Program-made: the position numbers and the translations under genes | In this document: positions 1 to 9,708 of the stretch, one piece after another | How the letters are laid out: the number at the start of each line of letters is the position of its first letter | Position numbering within the stretch: position 1 is the first letter of the stretch | Assembly (NCBI RefSeq): GCF_002078875.1 | Contig: NC_034420.1 | Location: 3,088 to 67,087 of the forward strand | Source of the DNA: Numida meleagris | Lineage: Eukaryota; Chordata; Aves; Galliformes; Numididae | DNA length: 64,000 nucleotides | Direction of reading: 5' to 3' | Notes under the pieces: model-generated | The model's input: only the letters and a program-made list of their open reading frames with translations | Told to the model about the DNA's origin: nothing | Database searches by the model: none

Positions 1-240
1 GCTCGCCAACCGCGGCCTTTCCGAGCCGCTCGGCCCCAAAGCCCCCGAGCGCCCGGCTCCGTGCCCCGCCGCCCTTCCCGAGCAGCTCGCACGGCTCTTC
101 TGGGCGCCTGCGGCTGAAAGCGCGCTGCGGGCAGAGGGAGCTGCCGCTCCGTGGCCAACATCCCCACCCAGCGGCGCCACGCGGAATTGCTCCTTCGTCT
201 TTGCTTCTGGGATCTCCTTTCCTCTTGCACTCACGAGCCC
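1..240. promoter_or_regulatory. CpG-rich window edge, possible promoter or first exon
   Basis: The first 180 or so bases are very rich in G+C and CpG, unlike the AT-rich DNA that begins near 240. Such an isolated CpG-dense edge in a bird genome usually belongs to a promoter or first exon, most of which would lie outside the window to the left. Both strands can be read for 50 or more codons without a stop, but neither translation resembles a family I know, and open frames are expected in GC-rich DNA. Because PCDHA is transcribed leftward, a leftward promoter of the next protocadherin cluster is one possibility. That is inference from gene order only. Confidence 0.45.
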
Positions 241-628
241 AAATGCACAGTGTAAATACTCCATAGCAAAATTTTTTGCAAAATATTTTTCCATGGGTTG
301 CCTAGTGCTATTTTCCTTTTTTTCCCCCCTTTTTTATCCGCGAAGGATCATTAGCAACTTGAACCGACTGAGGAATCTCAGAAGTGTGATTATATGAGAG
401 ATACTGCCAGAAATCTAACAGGGAAAAGACGTGGAAGCAAATGATTCGCTCGTATCTTAGTTTGTCATCAAGCAATATTCTCTTGTTTAAGTCTGAGTAA
501 TTCGCTGATGCCTTTTTTTTTTTTTTAATTTCATAGCTGTATTAGTAGGAGAAAGTAGCAATCAGGGCAAACCATATTACTAGTCAGATTTATAGTTGGT
601 AGAGAACTTCATGTGGATGCAGTCATTT

Positions 629-647
629 TGTGTGTGTGTGTGTGTGT
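629..647. repeat. (TG)n microsatellite
   Basis: About nine and a half uninterrupted TG units. Short enough to be only mildly polymorphic. Confidence 0.9.
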
Positions 648-704
648 TTTCCTCTTGCATTTTTTTATTTGGAATCCTGATAGGTTCTAAAAAACTAAAT
701 TACA

Positions 705-765
705 TTTCCTCCCTCCCTCCTTTCCTCCCTCTCTCCCTCCCTTTTTCCCTTCCTTCCTTCCCTCC
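705..765 (+). repeat. Pyrimidine tract, CCCT/CTTT units
   Basis: Sixty-one consecutive pyrimidines on the plus strand, made of irregular CCCT, CTTC and CTTT units. The tract ends at an A at 766. Confidence 0.9.
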
Positions 766-1859
766 ATCAACTGGGGATGTGTCCATCTCTGAAGTTTCTA
801 TTTGTATTGGCAACACTGAAACTTGTAAAACCAGCCATTGGCCAGCTACATCAGAAGACACAGTTTGGAATATGGCTCTTAACCCATGCCATGCAGAAAT
901 AATAGTGACACCTGGGTTCCACTTGCTTATTCTCTCACCAGTGCTCCTGACTGATCCTTGGGACCTCAGAGAGAGGAAGGTGGATCTGCATCCTTGCTTT
1001 TCTGTAAGATGCCTCATGACGGATGAGGTGCTGTAAGGTACCGTTACGGCAGTGAACAGATCCAGGCTGAGAAGTGCTTCCGTAGACACTTCTCATTCCT
1101 ACTCCCCTCCTTTCACAGGGAGATGCTCTCCTTCAGCTTCAGGTGTAGAAGGGTATAAGAGGAACAGTGATCCTTTAGAGAGCTCTTAGTTAGAATATCT
1201 TTGCACATCAGAAGGTAGTGCCCTTAGGTTGAGGCTTTCAAATTTTAGACAAATGTGAAATACAGTAGGGCGCTTGCTGCGCATCATTTGAGAGCTAATG
1301 CTTCTTTTTCCTTTGAGTCACTGCACTGAAATGGATATTTATGATAGGAAAAGCAAGACGTCGCTGGAGTCACATTGTGTGTAGAACAGACTGAGGAACA
1401 AAAGCCACAATAAGATACATAATCTATGTGCGCGTCAGAGACTTCTCTTATATCTTTCAGCACATAATGATATTGCAGGCTTCCTCTATTTTTCATTTAG
1501 TGATGACTTCTTTATCCAAAGAAGGTAATTTTAAATGACCAAGAAACAGTTCTCCTCTTGAAGATTTATATTTTATTCCTAGGAAAGAGCCACAGCAACA
1601 TAGTCTAGTCAGTTCCTGTTGTGTCTCCATATTTCAGAACATAGCATTCCTAAAAGAGTATTCATCCCACATTTCCACAGCCTGAACAATTCCTGTTTCC
1701 AAAATCTTGGTCTTCCCTCTGGAATTCACATCAGCCAAGTGAAATCTCAGAGTTGCCATGTCGTGTATAGCTCCCTTCCAACGAAAGCTTCCTCTCCATC
1801 ACTGCCTCGCAGCTCTGAGAACCGTTCTCTCCGGCTCACATTAGCAGCATTGATGCTTT

Positions 1860-2556
1860 CCCGAACCACTGTGGTTTCCATGGACGCGTGCGGAGAGGAA
1901 GGCTTGCTCCCCTCCTGCCCTTCCCAGCCACCTCCCAGGACGGGTTTCTCCTCTCTCCTCTCTGACTTCCCAGCGCTCCCGCCGAGCTGCAGCCCTGAGC
2001 TGCCCTCTGGATGTACGCGTGAGAAAAGCCGGGAGAATCGTTCCTCACATTCTGGCTCTCCGTTATACTCCACTTACCGTTGTATAATCCTGTTCGTGGC
2101 TTTCCGGGAGACAAAGCAGCCTCCTCTCTGCATTCAGTCCCATGCTCCCCCGCCCCTTTGTTAAAAGTAAACGTTTCTTTCTCGCGGTATTAAGTCGGTG
2201 CTTACCAACCAATGGGCTCTGCCTGGCTCCAGATTCCTCAGGAACAGCGAATGGCATCAGCAGGCAGGGGAAAGCTCGGTCGATTTTCTCCTTCCTTCCC
2301 ATTCCCAGTCCTGCTTTGTGCTCCTGGCATTTTTCCGGATGGTTCTCCGTGCGGCAGATCCTTCGGAAAGGCTTCGAACTGGGGCGTATTCCGATGCAGT
2401 CGGGCTATTTCGGCTATCGATCTCCCAGCGAGCGGCAGCCCGGCAGCATCCGGCTGGTTCTCGGTTCTCTCTCTGCTCGGCAGCGGCCAACAGCGGCACT
2501 GGGCGTCCAGCGCAGGAACTGTACTTGGGCGTCTGCCATCGGCCTCATCACCTCCT
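1860..2556. promoter_or_regulatory. CpG-rich island with a CCAAT box
   Basis: CpG dinucleotides are clearly enriched across about 700 bp compared with the flanks, with clusters such as the CGGCTATCGATC region near 2411-2422 and GCAGCCCGGCAGC near 2434. A canonical CCAAT pentamer on the plus strand lies near 2210, inside ACCAACCAATGGG. Several overlapping frames stay open on both strands (for example 2142-2645 and 2212-2733), but open frames on both strands of CpG-rich DNA are expected and none shows a known domain. No TATA box or convincing splice donor was identified. It could be the promoter of an unannotated transcript or an orphan CpG island. The CR1 fragment starting at 2559 marks its right edge. 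Confidence 0.45.
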
Positions 2557-2558
2557 CG

Positions 2559-2705
2559 CAGAATCATTCAGGTCCAACTTTCCACCTGCCATCAATGCTG
2601 GCCACTAAACCATGTCCCGCTGTACCATATCCACATGTTTCTTGAACACTTGCAGGGACAGGGACTGCCCCACCTCCCTGGGCAGCCTGTTCCAGTCCTC
2701 GGTCA
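2559..2705 (-). mobile_element. CR1 LINE fragment (3' end)
   Basis: On the minus strand this is the terminal part of a CR1 element. Read on the plus strand it has the GAATCATTCAGG terminal motif, then the AAACCATGTCCC and GGGACAGGGACTGCCCCACC blocks, then the CTGGGCAGCCTGTTCCAG block that encodes the end of the ORF2 tail. The left part is the 3' end and the copy is 5'-truncated near 2705, as is typical. It abuts the CpG-rich island. Confidence 0.85.
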
Positions 2706-3642
2706 GGTCTCATCTGCTAATAGAGCAAATTAAGAAATACACTTCCCACCTGAAGCATTTGGCAAATAGACACACTTACTTAGTACTCTGCTACTACTCT
2801 TAATAGTCATCTGGTTTGACACTAATATTCCAAGCCGGACTAAAACAACCTATACAAACCTTGGGTGGAATGTTATTGACAAAGAGATATTCTGGGCACA
2901 CATAGGGAGCACTATTTGTGCAGAACATCTTCTGGAAGCCAGAGAGATCATCTAGGCGTTTTCAAGCACACACAGGCTGCAGGAGGCTCAGAGCTTTGCA
3001 TATATTGTTTTTCACAAGAGAATCTCTGTTGTGAGTGTATCTCCTAAAGTGAAGTGAAGAACCAACTCTGTATTAATAGCAGCACGTTTCCTTCTAGGTA
3101 GTAGTACTTCCTTTCTACTAACACCAGTTCATGAGGATGTCTACTTTAAAATCTCTCTTACATATCTTCCAGCTTTGGAGAATGAAGGGAAATTCCCTGC
3201 TTCAAATGACCAAAGTTTGTATGCGTTCCCAGAGACATTCTGATAGATGCATTCTCCAGTCTCCAAAGATAATACTGGATGGAAGACACCTGCCTGATAT
3301 CTGCCCATACCTTTTCTTCCTACAACTTTTGGAGGCAAGGAATTCTCACTCTCATCTCTCTAGTCACAGCAGTTCAATACTTCTTATTTAAAAATGAGCC
3401 CTCCTCAGCTTCAACACTTTGTTTCTACAGATGCCTTTTGAGGCCAGCTAAGTAGATACTCTCACCATTGTGGATTTTGTGATCAGTGAGGTCCAGTTTT
3501 TCCATCTTCATCCTTTTTCTCAGCTTAAACATGCAGCTGAAAATTTTCTTCATAAATCCTTAAGACAGCATGTTTTCATGTTTCCTGAGATCTCAAGTGG
3601 CCCAGAAATATTGTCTTAGTCTCTGTTTTAGATGCTGTCTTG
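2706..3642. other. Non-coding stretch, nothing recognised
   Basis: About 940 bp of moderately AT-rich sequence between two CR1 fragments. Open frames are under 90 codons with no recognisable motif, and no repeat family was identified. Confidence 0.5.
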
Positions 3643-4438
3643 TCCATCCCCTTGACAGTGGGATTAAGTGCACCCCCAGCAAGTTTGTGGATTATGCCAA
3701 GCTGCATGGTGCTGTCAACACACTCAGGGGAAGAGATGTCATCCAGAGGGACCTGGACAGGCTGGAGAGGTGGGCCTGTGTGAACTTCATGAAGTTCAAC
3801 AAGGAACAGTGTAATATCCAACACCTGGGTTGGGGCAATCCCAAACATAAACCCAGGCTGGATGGTGAGAGGATTGAGAGCAGCTCTGGAGAGAAGGAGT
3901 TGGGGGTATTCGTGGCTGAAAAGCTCAGCATGAGCCAGCAGAGTGTGCTTGCTGCCCAGAAGGCCAACTGTGTCCTGGGCTGCATGTGGGAGCAGGTCAG
4001 GAGGCCACAAGGATGCACAGAGGGCTGGATCACCTCTCGTATGAAGAGAGGCTGAGAGTTGGAGTTGCTCAGCCTGATGAAGAAAAGACTCTGTGGGAAG
4101 CTTATAGCAGCATTCCAGTACCTAGAGGGGGCCTAGAAAATAGCCTCAAGTGGGACACTTTAACAGTGAATGTAGTGATAGGACAAGAAGTAATGGATTT
4201 AAAAGTGGTAGGTCTAGACTAGATATTAGGAATAAATTCTTTACTGTGAGGATGGGGAGACTCTGGCACAGGCTGCCCAGAGTCGCTGTCCCATCTGTGG
4301 CAGTGTTCAAGGCCAGGCTGGGTGGGGCTTTGGGCAGCCTGGTCTACTCAGAGGTGTCCACATCCATGGCAAGTGGGTTGGAACTGGATGATCTTTAAGG
4401 TCCCTTCCAGTCCAAACCATTCTACAATTCCATGATCT
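3643..4438 (+). mobile_element. CR1 LINE fragment with ORF2 C-terminal remnant
   Basis: A plus-strand 5'-truncated CR1 covering the end of the reverse transcriptase, the ORF2 tail and the 3' terminus. The frame opening near 3570 enters CR1 at about 3643 and reads [17 protein letters not shown], followed by the [10 protein letters not shown] and MKFNKEQC blocks of the CR1 thumb region. The catalytic-loop position normally reads FADD in CR1 and here reads FVDY (3684-3695), so the copy is dead. A deletion near 4005 removes the block normally containing HLEYC. The frame then shifts and continues as [12 protein letters not shown] and later RNKFFTVRMGRLWHRLP. The element ends in CCATTCTACAATTCCATGAT, the degenerate octamer repeat typical of CR1 3' ends. 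Confidence 0.93.
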
Positions 4439-5210
4439 CGCAGTTAATGTAACTTGTGAAGAAATCAAATCTATTGAGATATTTTTAATGTTTTTGCATC
4501 TAATTTTTCATGACTACTTCCAGAGTTTTCTGAAGTGGGGTTCCCAGCTGACAAGGAGGAGTTAATGCATGGAAAAATTGCATGATGAACAGACAAGCAA
4601 CGCAAAGTTGCCAAGCAGTTCAAGCTCACTGTATAAATTGTCCCAGCTTTCCTCATTTTCGTGAAGCAATAGAGGAGGATGAGATGATTGTGATACTGGA
4701 ATAGCCTCGAAAAAGGCTTCAGGGACAGAAGGGCCACAAAGGCATCACAGGAACAAGGGCAAGAAAATTCCAGCTTGTGGACAAATGCTTCTCCAACTGT
4801 CTACCTGAAGATGGTGAATAGGAGTGATTGAAGAAAAGGAGTTAAGTGAGGGTAAGAAGAAGCAGAGAAGTATCCAGACTGTATGCTGTTTTGAACATAG
4901 AAATAATACATTTTATTTTCAGTCAACAAATAAGGGAGGAGCAGACCTGGGGAGAGGTTGGCCTGAGGAAGGCTAACTTTGCAATTCTACCTGATCAACT
5001 GAGGAGAGAAGCAGAATTTGAAATGAGAAACAAATCTGGAAGTGAAGAACAGGAAGGGAGAGCAGGAGGAGGAGCAGCAGTGATTAGAGGAGAGAAAGAT
5101 GACATGAAAGAGAACCCAAGAGAAGATAAGCATAAACCTGCTTGCATGACAAGTTTGATCAAAGAGATTATGTATTTAGGATCCATCTTGAAGGCAAAGT
5201 AGGAGGAGTT
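4439..5210. other. Non-coding stretch, nothing recognised
   Basis: No repeat or gene was identified. A frame of 118 codons at 4846-5202 (plus) gives a charged, Glu/Lys-rich peptide with no known domain, no splice context and purine-rich composition, so it is not called as a gene. Confidence 0.5.
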
Positions 5211-5544
5211 TGTCAGTGTAAGATGGCCCTGGTTTCAGCTGAGACAGTGTTGATAGCTGATGTTTTAGTTGTTGCTGAGTAGTGGGAGCACACCTGGGGC
5301 CAGACCAGGCCACTCAGCAGCAAAGAGCCACCACCATGATGGTGTGGTGGCTGGGGTGGGGCAGAGCTGGGACATCTGGCCTGAATTAGGCACAGGATTA
5401 TTCTATACCATGTGACATCATGTGGAAGGACGTAAAGCTGTGGGCATTGGTCTGGGAAGGGGGCTGCTGGGCATTGATCGGCAGAGGATGAGACGTTGTA
5501 TTGTTAGGAGGGTGTTGGTCAGTGAGTGGCAAGCACTGTGGATA

Positions 5545-6141
5545 TGAGGTCTGCTCTGAAAGTAATGCCTCCTATGTTATTATGTTGTTCCATGATGTCA
5601 GAGGCTGATGGTGATGGTATGGCAGTGGAGATTGAACCTTCCCACCAATATTGTTACATTTTGCTGCTATTTGACAGATGGCAGCAGAGAGGCAGCCTGA
5701 CAAAATGGCATCTGACATGGAAGCCGTGTCATGGCCTAAGAAGCAAGTGTAGGACTGAATTCCTCCATGTGGAAAAGAAACGCATTCACTGACATCCAGC
5801 AATGCTTTATGAACATTTATGGAGCCCAAACAGTGAATGTGAGCACAGTGAGGCAGTGGGTAGTATGTTTCATCAGTGGTGATAGTGCCATGAAGGACAA
5901 TCCACATTTTGGACGGCCATGCACAGCTGTCATCTCTGCTGGTGCAGATTTTTATGAGTGCAGCATACACGCTCTTGTTCACTGCTGGCAAAAATGCATG
6001 GCTAATGGTGGTGGCTACACTGAAAAATAATAGTGTTTTGGAGCTGAAAACTTGTTCTATCAAATAGTGTTATTGTGCTTTTTGTATCTGTTTGTAGTTT
6101 CCACGGAAACAAAGAGGATGCATTACTTTCAGAGTGACCTA
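5545..6141 (+). mobile_element. Galluhop-type mariner, internally deleted
   Basis: A Tc1/mariner element of the Galluhop (Mariner1_GG) kind. The ends form inverted repeats: AGGTCTGCTCTGAAAGTAAT at 5547-5566 pairs with ATTACTTTCAGAGTGACCT at 6122-6140. TA dinucleotides sit next to both ends (5543-5544 and 6140-6141), as expected for mariner insertion. A single frame at 5767-6030 encodes a transposase remnant. The N-terminal DNA-binding part (TDIQQCFMNIYGAQTVNVSTVRQW, with the GRPC linker) is fused directly to the extreme C-terminus (SAGADFYECS to GGGYTEK). The whole catalytic DDD/D region is missing, so the element is non-autonomous. It lies inside an older LTR, giving a relative age: LTR first, mariner second. 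Confidence 0.92.
5767..6030 (+). pseudogene. Deleted mariner transposase remnant
   Basis: An 87-codon open frame inside the Galluhop copy. Residues 1 to about 55 correspond to the N-terminal helix-turn-helix DNA-binding segment of a mariner transposase, ending in the HFGRPCTA linker. Residues from about 58 on correspond to the last ~30 residues of the protein. The roughly 250 residues with the catalytic aspartates are absent, so no transposition activity is possible. The surviving DNA-binding part could in principle still bind the terminal repeats if expressed, but nothing here suggests expression. Confidence 0.8.
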
Positions 6142-6274
6142 TGTGTATAGTTATCATTGCATTTTTGTTTCAGTTTTCCTCTTCCAGTAAATAGTTCTCT
6201 CATCCAACGGGGGGAGGGGTGAGCAAAGCGCTGTGTGGTGCTGAGCTGCCTGCTGGGTTACACGGCAACAAACA

Positions 6275-7960
6275 TCTGTAGGAGAAGGTGGGCATTACCT
6301 GAGGGAAAGCGGGGTTCAATCAGTTAAAAAGATATGGGAGAACCTAGAGAAAAGCAGGAAGGGCAGCAGATAGAGACTGAAGTCAAAGCAGGTGCATGGG
6401 TCAGAAGAGAGACAAAATGCACATAATGAAGGAAGGAACAAAATCATTAGAAGAGGGAGACAGGAGGAAGAAAAGCTGAGATACAGTTCTAATTTGTGCC
6501 TGTCCTTCCCCCATTCTCAGTGGTTGGCTCAGGACTTAGATTCTCTCTCTTCCACCTCCCAGAGCACCTCTCTTTCCACTTGGGGAGCAAGGAAATTAGC
6601 ACAAAGTAGCAGCAAAACAATGGGAATCCTGGTGTTGTAGCCAGCTTAACAGGATGAATTGCCCAGACAGAGCAAGCAGCAGTGTCTGGCTTCCTCAGTG
6701 CCCCAAGACCAAGCTTGGTTCATCTTCAAACCATGATCCCCAGATCCTTGGATTTAATTCCCAGTAAGCGGCATTAAAAATATTGAGAAATTGGAAATAC
6801 TTGGCCCAGACACACCTTAGAAGGAACTGAGTAGTAAAGTAGAATGTCATGGACAGAGAAGTCACTGCCTGGAAAGGAAACAACTTTTGAGCAGAGGCTT
6901 TCAAAGGAGACAGAGATAGAAGGGGGCTTTTGTTTTCTCATGTCATAGGTGAACACAGGGTTGGGTCAACATGAGGGGACCCCCACTTACGGGACCAGTG
7001 TTTTTTGTAAGCCAAATCCAGCTAAAATGGTAAGGGCAGTTTAACCCCAGCTCAAGGGAAATCTGGCCTTTGCTTTGCAGAAGAAATAGAGATCTGTGCT
7101 GGGAAGGAACCTGGGAAGACAAAGACTTTTTGTGCCCTCTGTTTAACTCCTGTTCCTCTGCCCTCAGTTGTGTTGTCCTCTCACATAATGCATCAAGCGG
7201 CAACTTCAGCCCAGGAACCCTCCACGATTACAGCATCACCCTTGTGTCTCTGGCAAAACTAAGCTATTCCTAGAAACACAGAGTGACCAGTGAACTTACT
7301 GGCACATCTTTGATGCAAAGCAGTGAGGTTTAGGCTCTGAGTATGCTAAGATAACCTGGTATCTTGGCTATTTTGCTTTGTATATTAGCAAAACTGAACT
7401 GTGCAAAGCCATCTTTCTTTAGGAGGATGTTTTGGCATGCTTTGCACTGCTGACCAATGACACATAGATACTCTAAAAGAAAGGAGCCTCCAAGAAGAGA
7501 GATCATCCACCCTAGGGGGGAAATCCAGAAAGGGTTTATTCACCTTTTAGGTGACAGGCTTGTAATCACATCAGTGTCGCATTTATTAATGGAGTGGGCA
7601 CACTGGCAGTGAAAAACTGAAGGCAGCTTAATGCACACACATACACATGGAGAGAATTAGTCCCTACAAAAGAAACAGATGGGAAAGGAGTGCATTTAGC
7701 AGGTATTGCTGAAGGTGCATCACAGTTGATTTACTTTCCAGAGAGTTTATGCCTGGACAAGTGCAACATTTGATAGCTCAATATTCTTCAGCTGCTGGCT
7801 TCACAGTTCTGGAGGAAAAAAACAATACTTTTATATTAATGTTTCTGCATTCCATCATGGAAAACAACTAGCTGACTGCCATAAGGGAAAAAAAAAAAGA
7901 CTGACAAGAAAGTGATGAGACTTACGACTAACTCTGAGGATCAATAAAACGCAGCTTCGA
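6275..7960. other. Non-coding stretch, nothing recognised
   Basis: About 1.7 kb of ordinary sequence between the split LTR and the CpG-enriched block at 8 kb. No exon, repeat family or simple repeat longer than a 12-bp A run (near 7889) was recognised. Confidence 0.5.
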
Positions 7961-8235
7961 TTCTACCAGCAAGTCGGTCCCTGCCCTGAGCTGCCCAGGA
8001 GGGGGCAGAGGCAGCGGGGTTGGAGCGGCTGCCCTGTCCCTGGCTGAGCTGATGTTCTACTGCAATGCCCGCTCCGCGCCGGCGGAGGGCAGCAGCCACC
8101 AAGGAAAGAAAAGTGAGCCGCGAATCTGCAAGTCACGGAAAGGAGGAGCAGAAAAAGGCTCGGAAACTACCGGGCTCCTCCGCATCCCGGCTTCGTCTAG
8201 GGGAGGCTCCTCCCGAGAGAGGCGGGTCTCCTCAT
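7960..8235 (+). promoter_or_regulatory. CpG-enriched block with two CTCF-like motifs
   Basis: A compact CpG-enriched island in AT-rich surroundings. At 7995-8008 the plus strand reads CCAGGAGGGGGCAG, matching 13 of 14 positions of the CTCF core consensus CCASYAGRKGGCRS. At 8079-8092 it reads CCGGCGGAGGGCAG, 12 of 14, with TGCAATGCC at 8061-8069, which resembles the CTCF upstream module at a plausible spacing. Both motifs have the same orientation. The block lies about 38 kb downstream of the PCDHA terminal exon. In mammals HS5-1, the distal enhancer of the alpha cluster, also lies downstream and contains two CTCF sites. Orthology is inferred from position and motif orientation only. Long frames across this block (8052-8424) depend on the neighbouring tetranucleotide repeat and are not genes. 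Confidence 0.5.
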
Positions 8236-8326
8236 CTGTCCATCCGTCCGTCCGTCCGTCCGTCCGTCCGTCCGTCCGTCCATTCATCCATCCATTCCCC
8301 AACCCATCCATCCACCCATCCATCCA
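8236..8326. repeat. (TCCG)n/(TCCA)n microsatellite
   Basis: Tetranucleotide repeat of about 90 bp. It has roughly nine perfect CCGT units (8244-8280) flanked on the right by degenerate TCCA/CCAT units. It adjoins the CTCF-like block and its CpG-bearing core may be methylated and length-polymorphic. Confidence 0.95.
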
Positions 8327-9708
8327 GTGGCACCTTTCTCTGCAGGAGCTGGCTCCTGTTGTGCAGCTCGGTGCCTGGGGGAGAGGAGCATGCACCCACA
8401 TCTAGGGAAACAGGCACACATTGAGAGTTTGAAACTCAGAGCAGGAGGCTGGTAAGAAATGTCAGTTACGGGGTCATTAGTGAGGCTTCGAGGGGGGACC
8501 TGGCACTCCGAAACAAGCTGGGTTGGGGTGGGGGTGCAGGTCATGGAGATGTCATGGAGATCATTTTAACCCTCAGGGGCCTTCACTCTGGCTTCCTGCC
8601 CTTGCTGCGGATCAAAAATGAAATTAAAGCAGTATTGAGCAGTGTACTGGTTCACTCCAGCACCGGGACTGCAGGGCAAGTGGGGACAGCAGGCAGCTTA
8701 AAGCCTGGGAATAGGGATTGTCGTAGGAGACACCAGAGCTGAATAATCTCTCAATTTCCTTTCCTGCCAAACCAGAGTATACCCAATGCAGAAAATAAAT
8801 ACAACTTGAAATAAAGCACTGCGTCCACATTCATTACTTTTTTTTTAATGTTCTGTTTTGGTCTACACAGAAGACAAAGAGGATACAGGCATTGACTGAA
8901 AGTTTTCAGGAATTCACCTCCAACATTAGACTAACCGCACGCTTCAATTTCAAGTGAAAGTTGCAGAATCATCTATGTCTGACTCATTCATTTGAAAGAT
9001 GCTGAAGGAAATGCACTTAGCAATGTTTTCACAAGGATTTTTCTATGAGATTAGTAATGCAGAGGGATTTAATATCAAGAAGTTTCAGCCAAGGCACAGT
9101 AACCAAGAGTGATTTGTCCAAAGCAAGCAAGCAAGTCATGCCATGCGATCTCCCATTTATGTCCCTGAAGTACAAGCAAAATAGATTTGTCCCATTTCTT
9201 TTCTTCCCTTTAGCAGAGTTACATGCAAAATAAAAAAAAGCAGAGCAAGCCTGCACTTCACAGCACAATTTCAGTTCTGCTCAGGATCAGTTTATTGTTT
9301 AATATTGCTTGGGCTGTAAGTGTTAGGCCTCTAGTTCAACAAAAGTAAGACTAGTTAAGCAGAGATAATTTAAATGTGAATGTGCAGTGTGGTTTTTATT
9401 GTGTTTGAGGAAAACAAATTTGCATCTCCTGAACTGGCTGAAGAGCATTAGCTTTTTAACTGTAGATTTCTTTAAGTTCACAACATTCTGTTCCTGCCAT
9501 GTCTAAGTAACTTGGTTCTTCTTTTCTGTGCCCAGATGGAGTCCAGAAGGTCGTGATCCCATGTCTGCCTTCCAGAGGGGGCTAGGATCACCAGACATTT
9601 AAAGGGCAGGCTGTGCAGAGCCTATGCAGAATGCAGTGCTGCTGTGCTGCTATGCAAAGCTCAGTGCTTTCTTTTTAGAACTCTAAAAGGAAGGAGAATA
9701 TTGCATTA
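8327..9708. other. Non-coding stretch with a weak REST-like half site
   Basis: No exon or repeat family recognised. The only notable detail is CCAGCACCGGGACTGC at 8657-8672 followed by GGACAGC at 8684-8690. These resemble the two halves of an RE1/NRSE element, but the spacing is not canonical. A T-run of 9 bases lies near 8838. Confidence 0.45.

Larger units (their letters stand above)
241..1859. other. Non-coding stretch with two simple repeats
   Basis: No gene is supported here. The stretch holds a TG dinucleotide run at 629-647 and a pure pyrimidine run built on CCCT/CTTT units at 705-765. The open frames that cross it (for example 596-1036 plus, 700-1089 minus) take much of their length from these simple repeats and show no domain. 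Confidence 0.6.
5211..6270 (+). mobile_element. Solo LTR (ERV), interrupted by a mariner
   Basis: An old avian LTR in plus orientation, split by the Galluhop copy at 5545-6141. Its left part starts with TG near 5211 and carries the CTGGTTTCAGCTGAGAC and ACCATGTGACATCATG blocks. The right part begins after the mariner and ends in GGGTTACACGGCAACA. The 3' end (GTGAGCAAAGCG, then GCTGAGCTGCCTGCTGGG) closely matches the end of the LTR at 15093-15688, so the two belong to related families. No clear target-site duplication remains and no internal retroviral sequence was seen. Confidence 0.75.

Noticed and set aside
150..182. Possible protocadherin promoter CTCF/CSE element near CCCAGCGGCGCCACG
   Set aside because: It fits the CTCF core only if a base is skipped, so it is not distinguishable from random GC-rich sequence.
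1619..2164. 181-codon plus frame, the longest in the window
   Set aside because: Ser/Pro-rich low-information sequence entering a CpG-rich block, with opposing frames of similar size and no recognisable domain or splice context.
2425..2438. CTCF-like CCAGCGAGCGGCAG in the CpG island
   Set aside because: Only 11 of 14 positions fit, and the central AG is lost, which is among the most conserved parts of the motif.
2142..2733. Three overlapping plus-strand frames of 136-173 codons, with minus-strand frames opposite
   Set aside because: They lie in CpG-rich DNA, where stop codons are rare on both strands, run into a CR1 fragment at their 3' end and show no domain.
4846..5202. 118-codon charged plus frame
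   Set aside because: Purine-rich composition produces Glu/Lys/Arg without stops; no family recognised and no promoter or splice signals.
8052..8424. Frames of 114-119 codons on both strands
   Set aside because: They owe their length to the CCGT/CCAT tetranucleotide repeat, which lacks stops in several frames.
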